Assembly (NCBI GenBank): GCA_030831885.1
Contig: JAURKF010000294.1
Coordinates: forward strand, 1-34,714
DNA length: 34,714 bases
Reading direction: 5' to 3'
DNA from: Flavobacteriales bacterium
Lineage (GTDB): Bacteria > Bacteroidota > Bacteroidia > Flavobacteriales > UA16
Shown here: one piece after another, positions 27,801 to 34,714 of the stretch
Layout: each line of letters opens with the position of its first letter
Numbering within the stretch: the first letter of the stretch is position 1
Program-made: the position numbers and the translations under genes
The notes under the pieces: generated by a model
The model's input: only the letters and a program-made list of their open reading frames with translations
Told to the model about the DNA's origin: nothing
Database searches by the model: none

Positions 27801-28393
27801 TGACTCAGGAGCAAATCATCTATGTGTATGCCAACGCTACAGCATCGTTTGCAGTGACGCCTACCAATGTAAATGTGCCGGGTGAAGCTGTTTATTGTTT
27901 GAACCTGTCGGCGAATGCTTCCTCGTATTACTGGGATTTTGGTGACGGAGAAACATCAACAGAGGAAAATCCGCTGCATTATTACCAGGAGCGCGGTGAG
28001 TACGATATAAGTCTCATTGCCGTCAATGAGAATGGTTGTTCAGACACACTTACTCTTCTTGGATTGGTTCAAGCAAATGATGTCGGGTTGATAGAATTTC
28101 CCAATGCATTTACCCCTAACCCGCTATACAGCAGCGGAGGCTATTACAATGTAAATAGTCTGGACAACGACGTATTTTTCCCATTGCACACGGGAGTAGC
28201 CGAGTATAAACTTCAGATTTTCAATAAGTGGGGTGAGTTGCTTTTCGAAAGCATTGATCTCGATAAAGGCTGGGATGGCTATTACCGAGGAAAGCTCGTA
28301 AAGCAGGATGTATATGTATGGAAAGTGGAAGCCCGATTTGTGAATGGGCAGAAGTACGATAGGGCCGGTGATGTAACAATTCTGATTAAATAG
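21827..28393 (+). CDS. Giant PKD-repeat surface protein with type B T9SS tail
   Basis: The 2188-residue protein starts with a signal peptide (residues 1-26, ending YGHAQ). About 24 PKD-type Ig-like units follow, each around a W-x-F/Y-G-D/N-G core (for example FTWDFGDGSPP and SSYYWDFGDGETSTEENP). One early unit is an atypical form (residues about 230-325, with FQRYESWNLGNYWGTGQDSI and DWTPWPPSFP). The last 100 or so residues (EFPNAFTPNP, then YKLQIFNKWGELLFES, KGWDGYYRGK, QDVYVWKVEARF) are the gliding-motility-associated type B T9SS sorting domain. The protein should be exported by T9SS and held at the cell surface as an adhesin or filament. Its stop abuts the ATG of a PorP/SprF gene, the expected partner. 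SprB of Flavobacterium gliding is an analogue, but this protein is shorter and orthology is not claimed. Confidence 0.9.
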   Translation: MNRPFSNRKCFLATMFMAMAAVYGHAQCPRVFDFNGQTPANNPFWYSCTGDAFTFNLSSPNTWNGFSINWGDGSPITTGTSWSPPTFQTHVYAPAVTTYTVTITETSTGCTITGTVVMEEATSASIQIPVGGVTQACAPQTMEFINSSTNVSGTTQFTWDFGDGSPPLNFDHTNLGQTISHTYQQGTVDCETEVTLTAQNMCNMVQGGNSTATFNPIRIWDIDDAAISSSATVLCYPDTIVTLTNATERNCLFQGNIFQRYESWNLGNYWGTGQDSIIDWTPWPPSFPRTLHLPGIGSYTFELADSNFCGVAYASITIQVVPPPTAQIAANADTVCVGQPITFFQQSFGGANVFKWNFGNNATWFTTGSGNLSYQYNAPGTYQVGSAVSVQGSSGCADTAYVTIVVLPNPLVAISADETEGCDQLQVDFTAVAPNAVSWVWNLDNGGAPFNGLNPPVVNYTQPGQYHVTLSVENAFGCAAQDDITIEVYESPQVDFNVFNLCEGAVAQFTDLTVSAGNNDITDWNWSFGDGTVSDLQNPTHFYNGTGSFLVQLFITTEHCPGQTSETVIVQEAPVAALEADVQIGCTPLLVNFENLSEPAASFEWDFGNGQTTTNFSGQFTFLNTGSTDTSYQVILAALNSFGCGTRDTVEIVVHPSARADFIDNSTPPTCGPLEASFQNLSQNAFGYAWDFGDGFTSNAVSPTHTYFNNSAFLDIFEVTLIAFNLQGCNDTISSTVFVYPLNNINLNIPVTQGCGPLTVNMPFVSGLQTYLWDFGDGSTSLFATPLHTFNNNTTEPIVYDVTLIGTSAFGCPDTATTEITVFPNSVSQFNTDVNSGCSPLTVSITNLSSGADTYNWNYGDGAVSQVTADLHTHTFVNNGTTPLVRTIALATQNIYGCLSSSNTNIEIYPQIEVSFVEPADVCSPATVPFSNTSINVSSYSWNFGNGLQSVAINPTSVFENITDSDVPFTVTLTGSSVFGCVDSMSHTFLVKTTPVALFALNELAACAPVEVEISNQSVRADNLLWSYGNGTTSNTTDSLQQLVYENNGTIAQEFVITLLATTDEGCSSQQSSTLTVYPLIEAGFIEPSDYCAPATVQFNSTSINANSLQWDFGNGAVSSIPAPTSFFVNDTDDPIEYDVQLIATSTYGCVDTIAYPLIVNPTPVVDFQPDVFAGCAPVEVTFTNNSLHADDIVWSYGDGAESTTTANTHTHVYTNTGIGPDVLQVTLSAVTDEGCNSSSTVEITIYPGVTAGFLDPGEFCSPAQVALVNTSQNAVTFQWSFGNGLMSIMPNPTTNYSNTSGETEIYDISLLAANAYGCVDSIQQQVTIFATPDVDVLANVNAGCSPLVVTFANETTFADNFIWQYGDNTSSNTAATQHAHTFMNNGNDAEEFEVFMQASTIEGCTAQANIIIQVYPDVEASFEDPGSFCSPVSVGFINTSDNGSSYQWDFANGVQSIMEDPVIYFSNNSDTTQVFDVSLLVTSAYGCESQYTAPLTVYPLPNASFVMNESNACEPGPLTLFNNTTGAASYMWDYGDGTASITAASAHTHDYSNAPFQTNSYTVLLVATSQDGCTDQMSLNYTIYPDVVALFTTDTIGCSPHLAPLINQSVGAVSYQWSFSDGQVSSQTSPALTFNAPFDTDVDVEAQLVATNVFGCSDTLSRTIHVMHTPQAIAQIDTVLGCYPSTVVFYNGSIGADGYTWMYGTGQTSNTAEEFHEHQYVNITDELFTFNIILQATTDYGCTNSDQLTLDVPPEVQADFNSIQQGCSPLEIYFDNISEGGTTVEWDFGDGDNSNSYEPQHTFFNWGTNDTTYAVTLLLYDNFGCADTMTKNIVVFANPIAGFEVTPQSQLWPNATIEITNTTIGGNLGATWNMSDGSFLFDVNPGSYTYETWGEFTIQLVVSNGFCSDTSYRTIEILPPAPIANFAGPADGCAPLRVQFTNLSENAIVSTWSFGDGNQSTAQNPVYTYYQPGIYTVSLNVVGPDGSSNTMTQEQIIYVYANATASFAVTPTNVNVPGEAVYCLNLSANASSYYWDFGDGETSTEENPLHYYQERGEYDISLIAVNENGCSDTLTLLGLVQANDVGLIEFPNAFTPNPLYSSGGYYNVNSLDNDVFFPLHTGVAEYKLQIFNKWGELLFESIDLDKGWDGYYRGKLVKQDVYVWKVEARFVNGQKYDRAGDVTILIK
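24311..27352 (+). repeat. Exact 507-base two-domain super-repeat, six copies, in the PKD gene
   Basis: Two kinds of PKD unit alternate (A then B). The first cysteine codon of the A units is at 24338, 24845, 25352, 25859, 26366 and 26873. In the B units it is at 24593, 25100, 25607, 26114, 26621 and 27128. Both series are spaced exactly 507 bases (169 residues) with no insertion or deletion. A units read W-x-Y-G-D/N-G with H-x-H before the next strand. B units read SPA-V-x-F-x-NTS, then W-x-F-G-N-G. Boundaries are set 27 bases before the first A cysteine. The last two pairs are more diverged. Confidence 0.88.
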
Positions 28394-29437
28394 ATGCGAC
28401 TGCTAACTGAAATACATACCGTTACTTGTAAATCCTTCTCACGAGGCAGGGTAGTCAGCATACTCTTGTCCTTCTTTGTGTTGAGTGCGAGAGCGCAGGA
28501 CCAGCAATTCACGCAATTTTATGCAGCACCTACTGCGGTTAATCCGGCATTTGTTGGAGCGTCGGTGCAGAGTCGGGTTAGTATGCAGTACCGCAATCAA
28601 TGGACCGCCATACCCGGTGGGTTTACCGCCGGAAATATTACGTATGATCAGTTTTTACCCGGCATTAATAGTGGTTTGGGTGGAATTGTCAGTTATGATC
28701 AGGCAGGTTCCGGAGCATTACGTTCAACAACCGTTGCTTTGCAGTATGCCTATGAGGCTCGTATCAAGCGCAATCTATTCTTTCGTCCGGCATTGCAATT
28801 TGGATATGGTCAGAGGGCAGTGGATTTTCAAAAATTGACTTTCTATGATCAAATGATTCGTGAAGGAAATGTGCCATCACTCGAATCGGGTACCGTGCAG
28901 CCCATTAACTACTATGATTTGGGTGCAGGAATGCTATTGTATAGCCCAAAGCTATGGCTTGGCTTTTCCGCTTTTCACAACAACTTGCCCGATGTATCAT
29001 TGTATGAAACGCAAGAAAATTCTCTTGCCCGAAAATATTCTATGCATGGTGGATACCGAATCCGTATGAAGCGTAATTCACTTCGTAAACTGGATCGGTA
29101 TGTTGTAGTCGCTGCAAATTTTCTGTCTCAACAGAAGTTTGATCAATTGGATTTAGGTTTTTACTATGAATATGCTCCGATGGTATTGGGTCTTTGGTAT
29201 CGTGGTCTGCCAATGAAAAGTAATAACTACGGATATGCAAATCGCGATGCATTTGCATTTCTCCTGGGCTTTCAGGCGGGTAATTATAAATTCGGATATA
29301 GTTATGATCTAACAACCTCAAGCCTAGGAGTTGCGAGTAGCGCCGGATCACATGAAATAACCATGGTTTATCAATGGGTCAATAAGTACAACAAGCGCGC
29401 GAAAAAAATTCGTGTTTTGCCCTGCGCGAAGTTCTGA
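28394..29437 (+). CDS. PorP/SprF family outer-membrane protein
   Basis: The 347-residue protein has a long N-terminal signal region (hydrophobic about residues 20-34, ending SARAQ). Next come QQFTQFYAAPTAVNPAFVGA and VSMQYRNQWTAIPGGFT, the signature start of the PorP/SprF family, then a predicted beta-barrel. Members are outer-membrane partners of T9SS cargo with type B sorting domains; SprF is needed for secretion of the SprB adhesin in Flavobacterium. Its ATG follows the stop of the PKD gene with no spacer, so translation is almost surely coupled and this PKD protein is the likely client (inference). It converges on murB with a 5-base gap. Confidence 0.93.
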   Translation: MRLLTEIHTVTCKSFSRGRVVSILLSFFVLSARAQDQQFTQFYAAPTAVNPAFVGASVQSRVSMQYRNQWTAIPGGFTAGNITYDQFLPGINSGLGGIVSYDQAGSGALRSTTVALQYAYEARIKRNLFFRPALQFGYGQRAVDFQKLTFYDQMIREGNVPSLESGTVQPINYYDLGAGMLLYSPKLWLGFSAFHNNLPDVSLYETQENSLARKYSMHGGYRIRMKRNSLRKLDRYVVVAANFLSQQKFDQLDLGFYYEYAPMVLGLWYRGLPMKSNNYGYANRDAFAFLLGFQAGNYKFGYSYDLTTSSLGVASSAGSHEITMVYQWVNKYNKRAKKIRVLPCAKF

Positions 29438-29442
29438 TATGA

Positions 29443-30459
29443 TCAGGCGATTATATTCACCTCTCGCTCGAGCTCAATACCAAATTTGCTCTTTATATCT
29501 GATATGATAGCGGTGCTCAGATCATAAATCTGGCCGCCGGTTGCCCCTCCATAATTTACAAGCACTAGTGCTTGTTTATCGTGAACGCCATAATTGCCTA
29601 GATTTTTCCCCTTCCATCCGGCGCATTCAATGAGCCATCCTGCTGGTACTTTCACATGATGTTCATCGATAGGAAAACAAGGCGCGTTGTTGTAGTGTGC
29701 ATGAATAGCGCGATACACCTCTATTGGCACCACCGGGTTTTTGAAAAAACTACCGGCATTGCCAATTTTTTGTGGATCGGGAAGCTTCGAAGATCTGATA
29801 TTGATTACCGCTTTTGCCACATCCTTGATTGTGATATTGTCGAGGTGCATTTTGTCGAGCTCTTCTTCAATAGCGCCGTATGAAGTATGTAGCACCGCAC
29901 GTTTATTCATACGGAAAGTAACGGAAGTAATAACCCATTGATCTTTTTCGGAACGCTTGAATACACTCTCCCGATAGCCGAAATTACATTCGTTGAGTGA
30001 GAATACTTTACTTGAGCCATCGGCAATGGAAATGGCTTCTAGTTCATGAAAAACATCTTTTATTTCTACACCGTAAGCACCGATATTTTGCATGGGGCTG
30101 GCACCAACACATCCCGGAATGAGGGCTAAATTTTCGATACCGGCATAGTTGTTTTGAATACAATATAAAACCAGCTGATGCCAGATTTCACCGGCGGCAC
30201 TTCGTATATAAAAATGATTTTCGTCTTCTGCTATTTTCTCGATGCCCTTCAGTTCATTCTTCAATACGACACCTTCGAAATTCCGAACGAATAGCATGTT
30301 ACTGCCGCCACCCAAAATGAGGCGTTTGTTCTCGCGCACTGTTTTGTGCGCAAGCAATTCGCGCAATTGTTCAATGTTTAGAAAGGATGCGAAGTAACGC
30401 GCTTGGGCACTCACACCGAAAGTGTTGTAGGGCTTTAGCGATTCGTATTCTGTAATCAT
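29443..30459 (-). CDS. murB: UDP-N-acetylenolpyruvoylglucosamine reductase
   Basis: The 338-residue enzyme, from the ATG at 30459, reduces UDP-GlcNAc-enolpyruvate to UDP-MurNAc in peptidoglycan synthesis, using NADPH and FAD. Visible motifs are YNTFGV near the start, the FAD-binding LILGGGSNMLF, GCVGASPMQNIGAYGVE, GNAGSFFKNPVV with the catalytic serine, and PAGWLIECAGWKGK. The frame opens five codons earlier at a TTG, but the ATG matches the usual MurB start. The length and the YGxE-type loop fit the E. coli-like class. It converges on the PorP/SprF gene. The 79-residue gene lies 77 bases upstream on the same strand. Confidence 0.96.
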   Translation of the reverse strand: MITEYESLKPYNTFGVSAQARYFASFLNIEQLRELLAHKTVRENKRLILGGGSNMLFVRNFEGVVLKNELKGIEKIAEDENHFYIRSAAGEIWHQLVLYCIQNNYAGIENLALIPGCVGASPMQNIGAYGVEIKDVFHELEAISIADGSSKVFSLNECNFGYRESVFKRSEKDQWVITSVTFRMNKRAVLHTSYGAIEEELDKMHLDNITIKDVAKAVINIRSSKLPDPQKIGNAGSFFKNPVVPIEVYRAIHAHYNNAPCFPIDEHHVKVPAGWLIECAGWKGKNLGNYGVHDKQALVLVNYGGATGGQIYDLSTAIISDIKSKFGIELEREVNIIA

Positions 30460-30536
30460 ACCTACAAAATTCAAAACCCGGAGCTTCGTTTGTTGAGCCG
30501 ATTCACTTATTTATTATCGAAGTTTTCAATAATGCA

Positions 30537-30776
30537 TTATAGATGTGCTCCGATGATTTGGTTCCATTCGTGTTCATCAATAGGCAGGTAATGACCATTC
30601 TCGCATTTCAATAAATCGCCAATGAGCAGACGTTCAGGTAAAATATGAGCGTCTATTTCATGCCTGATAAGTCGGTTGCCAATTCGTTGCCACTCTATAA
30701 CATGCGAGGCCGATGTAATTTGGTAGAAACTTGTTCCGGATGTATTTTTCCGAAACTGTGGAAAGGAGTAGCTCAT
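30537..30776 (-). CDS. Small hypothetical protein, 79 residues
   Basis: The frame is MSYSFPQFRKNTSG, then SASHVIEWQRIGNRLIRHEIDA and LPERLLIGDLLKCENGHYLP, ending DEHEWNQIIGAHL. It is soluble, with mixed alpha/beta character and no signal peptide or membrane segment. I recognise no family. Sensible amino-acid composition, a divergent promoter region with a perfect palindrome over its start, and a clean intergenic position support it as a real gene. It is divergent from the AddB-like gene (40-base gap) and upstream of murB on the same strand. Function unknown. Confidence 0.6.
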   Translation of the reverse strand: MSYSFPQFRKNTSGTSFYQITSASHVIEWQRIGNRLIRHEIDAHILPERLLIGDLLKCENGHYLPIDEHEWNQIIGAHL

Positions 30777-30794
30777 TCCTCAAATTTGAGGAAT
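30775..30794. promoter_or_regulatory. Perfect 20-base palindrome between two divergent genes
   Basis: The sequence ATTCCTCAAATTTGAGGAAT is identical on both strands. It overlaps the first bases of the 79-residue gene and ends 22 bases before the AddB-like gene. Its centre CAAATTTG differs by one base from the TAnnTTTG -7 element on each strand, so it could be a two-way promoter core, a dimeric repressor site, or both. Confidence 0.45.
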
Positions 30795-30816
30795 TCATTT
30801 AAAACTGTCGCTTGCT

Positions 30817-33573
30817 ATGTCAACTTATTTTTTACGTCGGTTTGCTCAAAAGCTTTTGGATGATTTTCCGGATGACCTGAGCAATGTGACTATCGTGTTG
30901 CCTACATCACGTGCCCGGCTTTTTCTGATGCGTCACTTGCACGAGTTGAAGGGTGGTGCTTTCTGGTCGCCGCGTTGTGTAATTCTGCCTGAGTGGATCC
31001 GATCCATCTTACCGGGCCGAATCGGAGGTGAGATTGAAATGATTGCTGCGATGTTTGAGCAGTACCGCGATGAGGTGAAAGGCGCCGATGCTTTCGATGT
31101 GTTCCTCGGTTGGCAGGGTGTTGCGTTGCGTGATTTCAATGATGTGGATGCGGCATTAGCGCCTGCCAAGAATGTCTTTAGCGATCTTCGGAATATTCGC
31201 GAAATTGAGCAATGGGATGTGGAAGGGTGGAGTTATGACCGAAATCCGCTTTCACCAACTCAGCAGGATTTTCTTCGCTTCTGGCTGCAACTAGGAGATT
31301 TATATCAGGCATTTACTGCCTGGCAGGATAGAAATAGATGTTGGACCTACTCTCGATCTGTGCGCTACATAGCGGAGCATCCGGAAGAAATGGTCCTCGA
31401 TGAAAAACCGGATCGTATCTATTTTGTAGGATTGGGTAGTTATTCGGCTTCAGAGCGAAAACTCATTCGAAATGTGCGCGAAATACTGAACGTCAAAATG
31501 TATTGGGATCTTGATTCCTATTACTACAACAACCCACAGCATGAAGCAGGAAGGCACGCAAGGCGATTAAAGGATACCATTGAGGGTGACGATATTGTGA
31601 ATCAGATTGCTGAGCACTCCATGATAGCAACGATTACCCAGTGCAGCACTTCCATATCTCAGGTGATACGAGCGGCAGAAATACTTTCGCAATTTTCTGA
31701 AGATGAGCTTGAAAAAACATGTGTGGTCATTAACGATGAAGCAGCGCTCGAGCCATTACTATCCGCAATAACAGATGTAAAGAGTGAGGTTAATCTCGCC
31801 ATAGGAAAACCACTTCAACAAACACACATTTCGCGAATCGCAGAGGAATTGATAGCACTGCGAAGTTTGCATTTGCGCAAAGGAAAAATATACTTCAAAC
31901 CTTTTGTACAGTGGCTTCAGGTAATTCGCGCCGCAGGCATTGAGCCTCAAGCTTGTGAGGCGATTCGAGAGCAAATAGTTGCGCAGAGTATTGTACAGGT
32001 TACGCAGGCCAATATAGATGAGTGGTTGAAACAATACTCCGGGTTGTCGAATTTGTTAAGCGCATTGCTTGCGGATTGTGCTCCGCATGATGCGATATCG
32101 CGGCTGTTGAATTTTATCACCACCATTGAGCCAATGGATGATTTTATGAAAGCAGCGCGAATTAAGATGATGGCTGTGCTCGAGGAATTGACGTCGATTC
32201 TTGATCAAACGGAATATATGCGTGACGATCATTTACTATTGAAAATTTATCAGTTGGTTATTGGTCGTATGAAGTTGCATTACGAAGGAGAGCCGGTAAA
32301 TGGGTTGCAACTATTGAGTATCTCGGAGACACGCGCACTGGATTTCGAACGAGTGCTTTTCCTCGGATCAAATGAAGATAGTTTTCCCGGTGAGCGTTTT
32401 GAGCAGTCGTTCATTCCTTTTGATTTGAGGGCTCATTATCATTTATCCATGCCGGAGGATTTGGATGCTATTCATTCCTATACGTATCATCGGCTGTTGC
32501 ATGAAGCCCGCGAAGTGTACTTTTTACATTCAGCAATAGTTTCCGATAACAAACCCGGTGAGCCCAGTCGGTATATTACTCAATTCTTATCAGAGGTTCA
32601 ACAGGCTAATCCGAACATCGAAATCAAGCAAGAGGTCGTAGGCAACGGCGAACCTATCAATTTTAAAGAGGGTGTTGTTTCTTCAGAGTTCATTCGGGAG
32701 CGAATTAAATCCCTCTTGGCCTCTGGAATTTCGCCATCAGCAATCAATAAACTGATTAGCTGCCCGCTCGACTTCTACTATCTATATATTGCTCGTTTGG
32801 GCGAGGAGGAAGAGGTGGAGGAAACAATATCCAGTAGCACGTTTGGACAAATTGTACACAAAGTTCTGGAAGATTTTTACCGACCTTTTATCGATTCTTA
32901 TCCGGATGAGCAAGCTCTGAAGGAATTGAGAGATAGGCTTAAAACAGTTGTGTTTGATGTGGCCCGTGAATTATACAAGGGAAGAACCATCAGTCAGGGT
33001 ATTGATTATCTCTCTATGCAAATCGCTATTGAGATGCTCGATAAGTACATTGGCTTTGAACTGGAATCGCTTAAGGCTTCGTCTGCAACTACGTTCCAAC
33101 GTAAAGTGGCACTCGTAGAAGGTTCCATGAACAAGTCTTATTCGGAAGGATTTGGTGGACTGCCAATTCCATTTGCGCTTAAAGGAAAAATAGATCGAGG
33201 CGATTCAGTCGCAGGAGTATTGCAGGTTATTGATTACAAAACAGGTAAGATATCATCTTCGAAAGGAAAGTTCAAGGGAGACTTTGATAAGCTGTTCACT
33301 GTAAGAGAACACTCCAAGTTTTTACAGTTGCTCGTGTACATTATGATGACACGCGAGAAGGATCAACCTATTCCAACCGCTTCTTTTTATTCGATGCGCG
33401 AAGGTGGGGGAGCTTATGTTCATGCTCAGGAATTGTCAGAAATACCAATTGATCATGAGTTTATTGATAAGGCAGAGGAAGCATTGGGTCGCTTTCTAAA
33501 CGAATTGCTCCAACGCGAAACATTTGAACATGATCCAAGTGCAAAGTATTGTGAGTATTGTTTCGTAAAGTAA
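30817..33573 (+). CDS. AddB-like PD-(D/E)XK nuclease family protein
   Basis: The 918-residue protein resembles AddB/RexB of double-strand-break repair. The N-terminus has VTIVLPTSRARLFLMRHL where AddB-type proteins have their nucleotide loop; no GxGKT is present, so it probably lacks helicase ATPase activity. A UvrD-like C-terminal helicase remnant follows (LQLLSISETRALDFERVLFL, then EDSFPG). The nuclease domain is near the C-terminus: TFGQIVHKVLEDFY with His681, Asp793 (GKIDRGD) and Asp806-Tyr-Lys808 (VIDYKTGK), which together make the PD-(D/E)XK site. Cys649 (SCPLDFYY), Cys912 and Cys915 (KYCEYC) look like an iron-sulfur staple that lacks its fourth cysteine. An AddA/RecB-like partner is not in the window. 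The start is the ATG at 30817. Confidence 0.85.
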   Translation: MSTYFLRRFAQKLLDDFPDDLSNVTIVLPTSRARLFLMRHLHELKGGAFWSPRCVILPEWIRSILPGRIGGEIEMIAAMFEQYRDEVKGADAFDVFLGWQGVALRDFNDVDAALAPAKNVFSDLRNIREIEQWDVEGWSYDRNPLSPTQQDFLRFWLQLGDLYQAFTAWQDRNRCWTYSRSVRYIAEHPEEMVLDEKPDRIYFVGLGSYSASERKLIRNVREILNVKMYWDLDSYYYNNPQHEAGRHARRLKDTIEGDDIVNQIAEHSMIATITQCSTSISQVIRAAEILSQFSEDELEKTCVVINDEAALEPLLSAITDVKSEVNLAIGKPLQQTHISRIAEELIALRSLHLRKGKIYFKPFVQWLQVIRAAGIEPQACEAIREQIVAQSIVQVTQANIDEWLKQYSGLSNLLSALLADCAPHDAISRLLNFITTIEPMDDFMKAARIKMMAVLEELTSILDQTEYMRDDHLLLKIYQLVIGRMKLHYEGEPVNGLQLLSISETRALDFERVLFLGSNEDSFPGERFEQSFIPFDLRAHYHLSMPEDLDAIHSYTYHRLLHEAREVYFLHSAIVSDNKPGEPSRYITQFLSEVQQANPNIEIKQEVVGNGEPINFKEGVVSSEFIRERIKSLLASGISPSAINKLISCPLDFYYLYIARLGEEEEVEETISSSTFGQIVHKVLEDFYRPFIDSYPDEQALKELRDRLKTVVFDVARELYKGRTISQGIDYLSMQIAIEMLDKYIGFELESLKASSATTFQRKVALVEGSMNKSYSEGFGGLPIPFALKGKIDRGDSVAGVLQVIDYKTGKISSSKGKFKGDFDKLFTVREHSKFLQLLVYIMMTREKDQPIPTASFYSMREGGGAYVHAQELSEIPIDHEFIDKAEEALGRFLNELLQRETFEHDPSAKYCEYCFVK

Positions 33574-33581
33574 TGGCCCCG

Positions 33582-34714
33582 CTATTTAAAGCGAATATTA
33601 CGAATCACTTGCTGAGCAAGATTTGTCATTTGAGGACTTACTCTGAAAAGTAAAATCAGTGTAATGTAAAGCCCGCAAATTGCGGTTCCGCGTAATGCAA
33701 TGTCGAGATAGTGCATTCCTGATAGAGGTATCAAAAACGTAATTGTATAGGCGATGATACCTATTGCGATTACTTTGAGAAAATCACTCGTGTAAGGTTG
33801 CATGTTGAATTTTACTCGAATGAATATTAGTCGCAAAACATTGAATAGAATATAAGTAAAACAGGATGCAATTCCGGAACCCGTGATGCCAAAGTGGGGT
33901 ATGAGCATGACGTTCATAACGAATGTGAAAATCACGAGCAGCACCATGAATAGGGTGTCATACCGGTAATATTCCGAAGTGCTTATGATGGCTCCGTTGG
34001 CACCGGTCGCTAGATCGACCAGGTAACCTAATCCAATGAACAGGATGACGTATTTCGCTATTGAATACTCTGCGGGCATCAAAGCAATCACACTGTCTAT
34101 ATTGACCCACAAGGCAAGCAGTAAAATCAACCCAATGATGAGTTGGTTGAGACACGATTGGCGATAAATAGAGCGAATGTTGTCGAGATCATTTTTTTTC
34201 CATGATTCGGCAATGACAGAAGCAGATATTCGAATTACCGAGCGTGCGGGTATTTGAATCATGCTTCCGAAATAGGTTGCTACAGAAAAAATGCCGGCTG
34301 CTGCCAGTCCCAATTGATCGTTCACAATCACTTTATCAATTGAGGAAATCATCATGCCGCTGAGCCCTGTGATAACCGAGAAGAGTGCGACGTCGCGCAT
34401 CTCTTTTTTGATCGAGGGTGAAAGTTTTTCGGAAGGTTTTTTCCAATGCCATTCCTTGTTGTAAACAAGCACTGCCATCATGCCGATTGCCATTGCGCAA
34501 AATGAACCGAAATACAGGATAACGAATTGTTCAAAACCAATGTAGTTTTTATGGTATGCAAAAGCGCTTGCAAGAATTACAATGCGCAACAGGATTTCTT
34601 TGATTATTACACCGGCAGTAGAAAGAAATAATGCGCGGGTGTATGCATCGAGCACATTGAATAATCCCAAGAAAAAAGTAAGCGGAACCAGATAATATAG
34701 ATTGTTGGCAAGCA
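33582..34714 (-). CDS. Polysaccharide/lipid flippase of the MOP superfamily, 5' end cut off
   Basis: The frame is open to the right edge. The TTG at 34670 is not a real start, because in-frame codons continue upstream (LANNLYYLVPLTFFLG). The visible 376 or so residues hold about ten or more membrane helices and the pattern of Wzx-type O-antigen flippases (oligosaccharide flippase family), such as SGMMISSIDKVIVNDQLGL and AAAGIFSVATYFGSMIQIPARS. It would move lipid-linked sugars across the inner membrane. It converges on the AddB-like gene with an 8-base gap. The substrate cannot be told; MurJ is a more distant alternative. Confidence 0.85.
   Translation of the reverse strand, partial: LANNLYYLVPLTFFLGLFNVLDAYTRALFLSTAGVIIKEILLRIVILASAFAYHKNYIGFEQFVILYFGSFCAMAIGMMAVLVYNKEWHWKKPSEKLSPSIKKEMRDVALFSVITGLSGMMISSIDKVIVNDQLGLAAAGIFSVATYFGSMIQIPARSVIRISASVIAESWKKNDLDNIRSIYRQSCLNQLIIGLILLLALWVNIDSVIALMPAEYSIAKYVILFIGLGYLVDLATGANGAIISTSEYYRYDTLFMVLLVIFTFVMNVMLIPHFGITGSGIASCFTYILFNVLRLIFIRVKFNMQPYTSDFLKVIAIGIIAYTITFLIPLSGMHYLDIALRGTAICGLYITLILLFRVSPQMTNLAQQVIRNIRFK

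Noticed and set aside
30534..30550. ATAATGCATTAT palindrome after the 79-residue gene
   Set aside because: It is short and AT-rich in an AT-rich gap and overlaps the gene's 3' end. There is no further support for a site.

Overview
The window reads as a piece of a Bacteroidota chromosome, most likely a Flavobacteriales-type lineage (inference). The signs are two giant secreted proteins with type IX secretion system (T9SS) sorting tails, a PorP/SprF protein, an LptC/CNNM/PpiD envelope cluster, start codons mostly without Shine-Dalgarno sequences, and several TAnnTTTG -7 promoter elements. Genes are tightly packed. No gap without a gene exceeds about 270 bases. I see no tRNA, rRNA, CRISPR array, insertion sequence or phage gene.

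Layout. Bases 1-5427 hold a leftward cluster: a beta-barrel protein, type III pantothenate kinase (coaX), a larger FadL-like barrel, LptC, a small membrane protein, a CNNM/CBS transporter-like protein and the start of a PpiD-like chaperone. Several of these genes overlap. clpP follows rightward with its own terminator. Bases 6531-11405 encode a 1624-residue protein with 17 HYR-like Cys-Gly-Asn repeats and a type A T9SS tail, also ended by a strong terminator. priA (rightward) then converges on a leftward prfB-fumC pair. prfB needs a +1 programmed frameshift. Next come a multi-pass membrane protein, recX, a five-unit DUF349 protein, and a leftward panD - flippase-like - rfaE2 group. Bases 21827-28393 encode a 2188-residue PKD-repeat protein with a type B (gliding-motility-type) T9SS tail, directly abutting a PorP/SprF gene. 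The right end has murB, a 79-residue unknown, a divergent AddB-like nuclease and the cut-off start of a polysaccharide flippase.

Many genes serve the cell envelope: LptC, RfaE2, flippase, MurB, barrels and T9SS cargo. The housekeeping genes serve protein turnover and translation (ClpP, RF2), DNA repair (PriA, RecX, AddB-like) and coenzyme A synthesis (CoaX, PanD). The most notable items are an exact 507-base super-repeat through much of the PKD gene, the prfB recoding site, a domain inserted inside the first HYR-like repeat, an apparent ATT start in the flippase-like gene, and a perfect 20-base palindrome between the 79-residue gene and the AddB-like gene. I did not find a convincing wholly new multi-gene system. 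The best candidate for one is the PKD adhesin and PorP/SprF pair.
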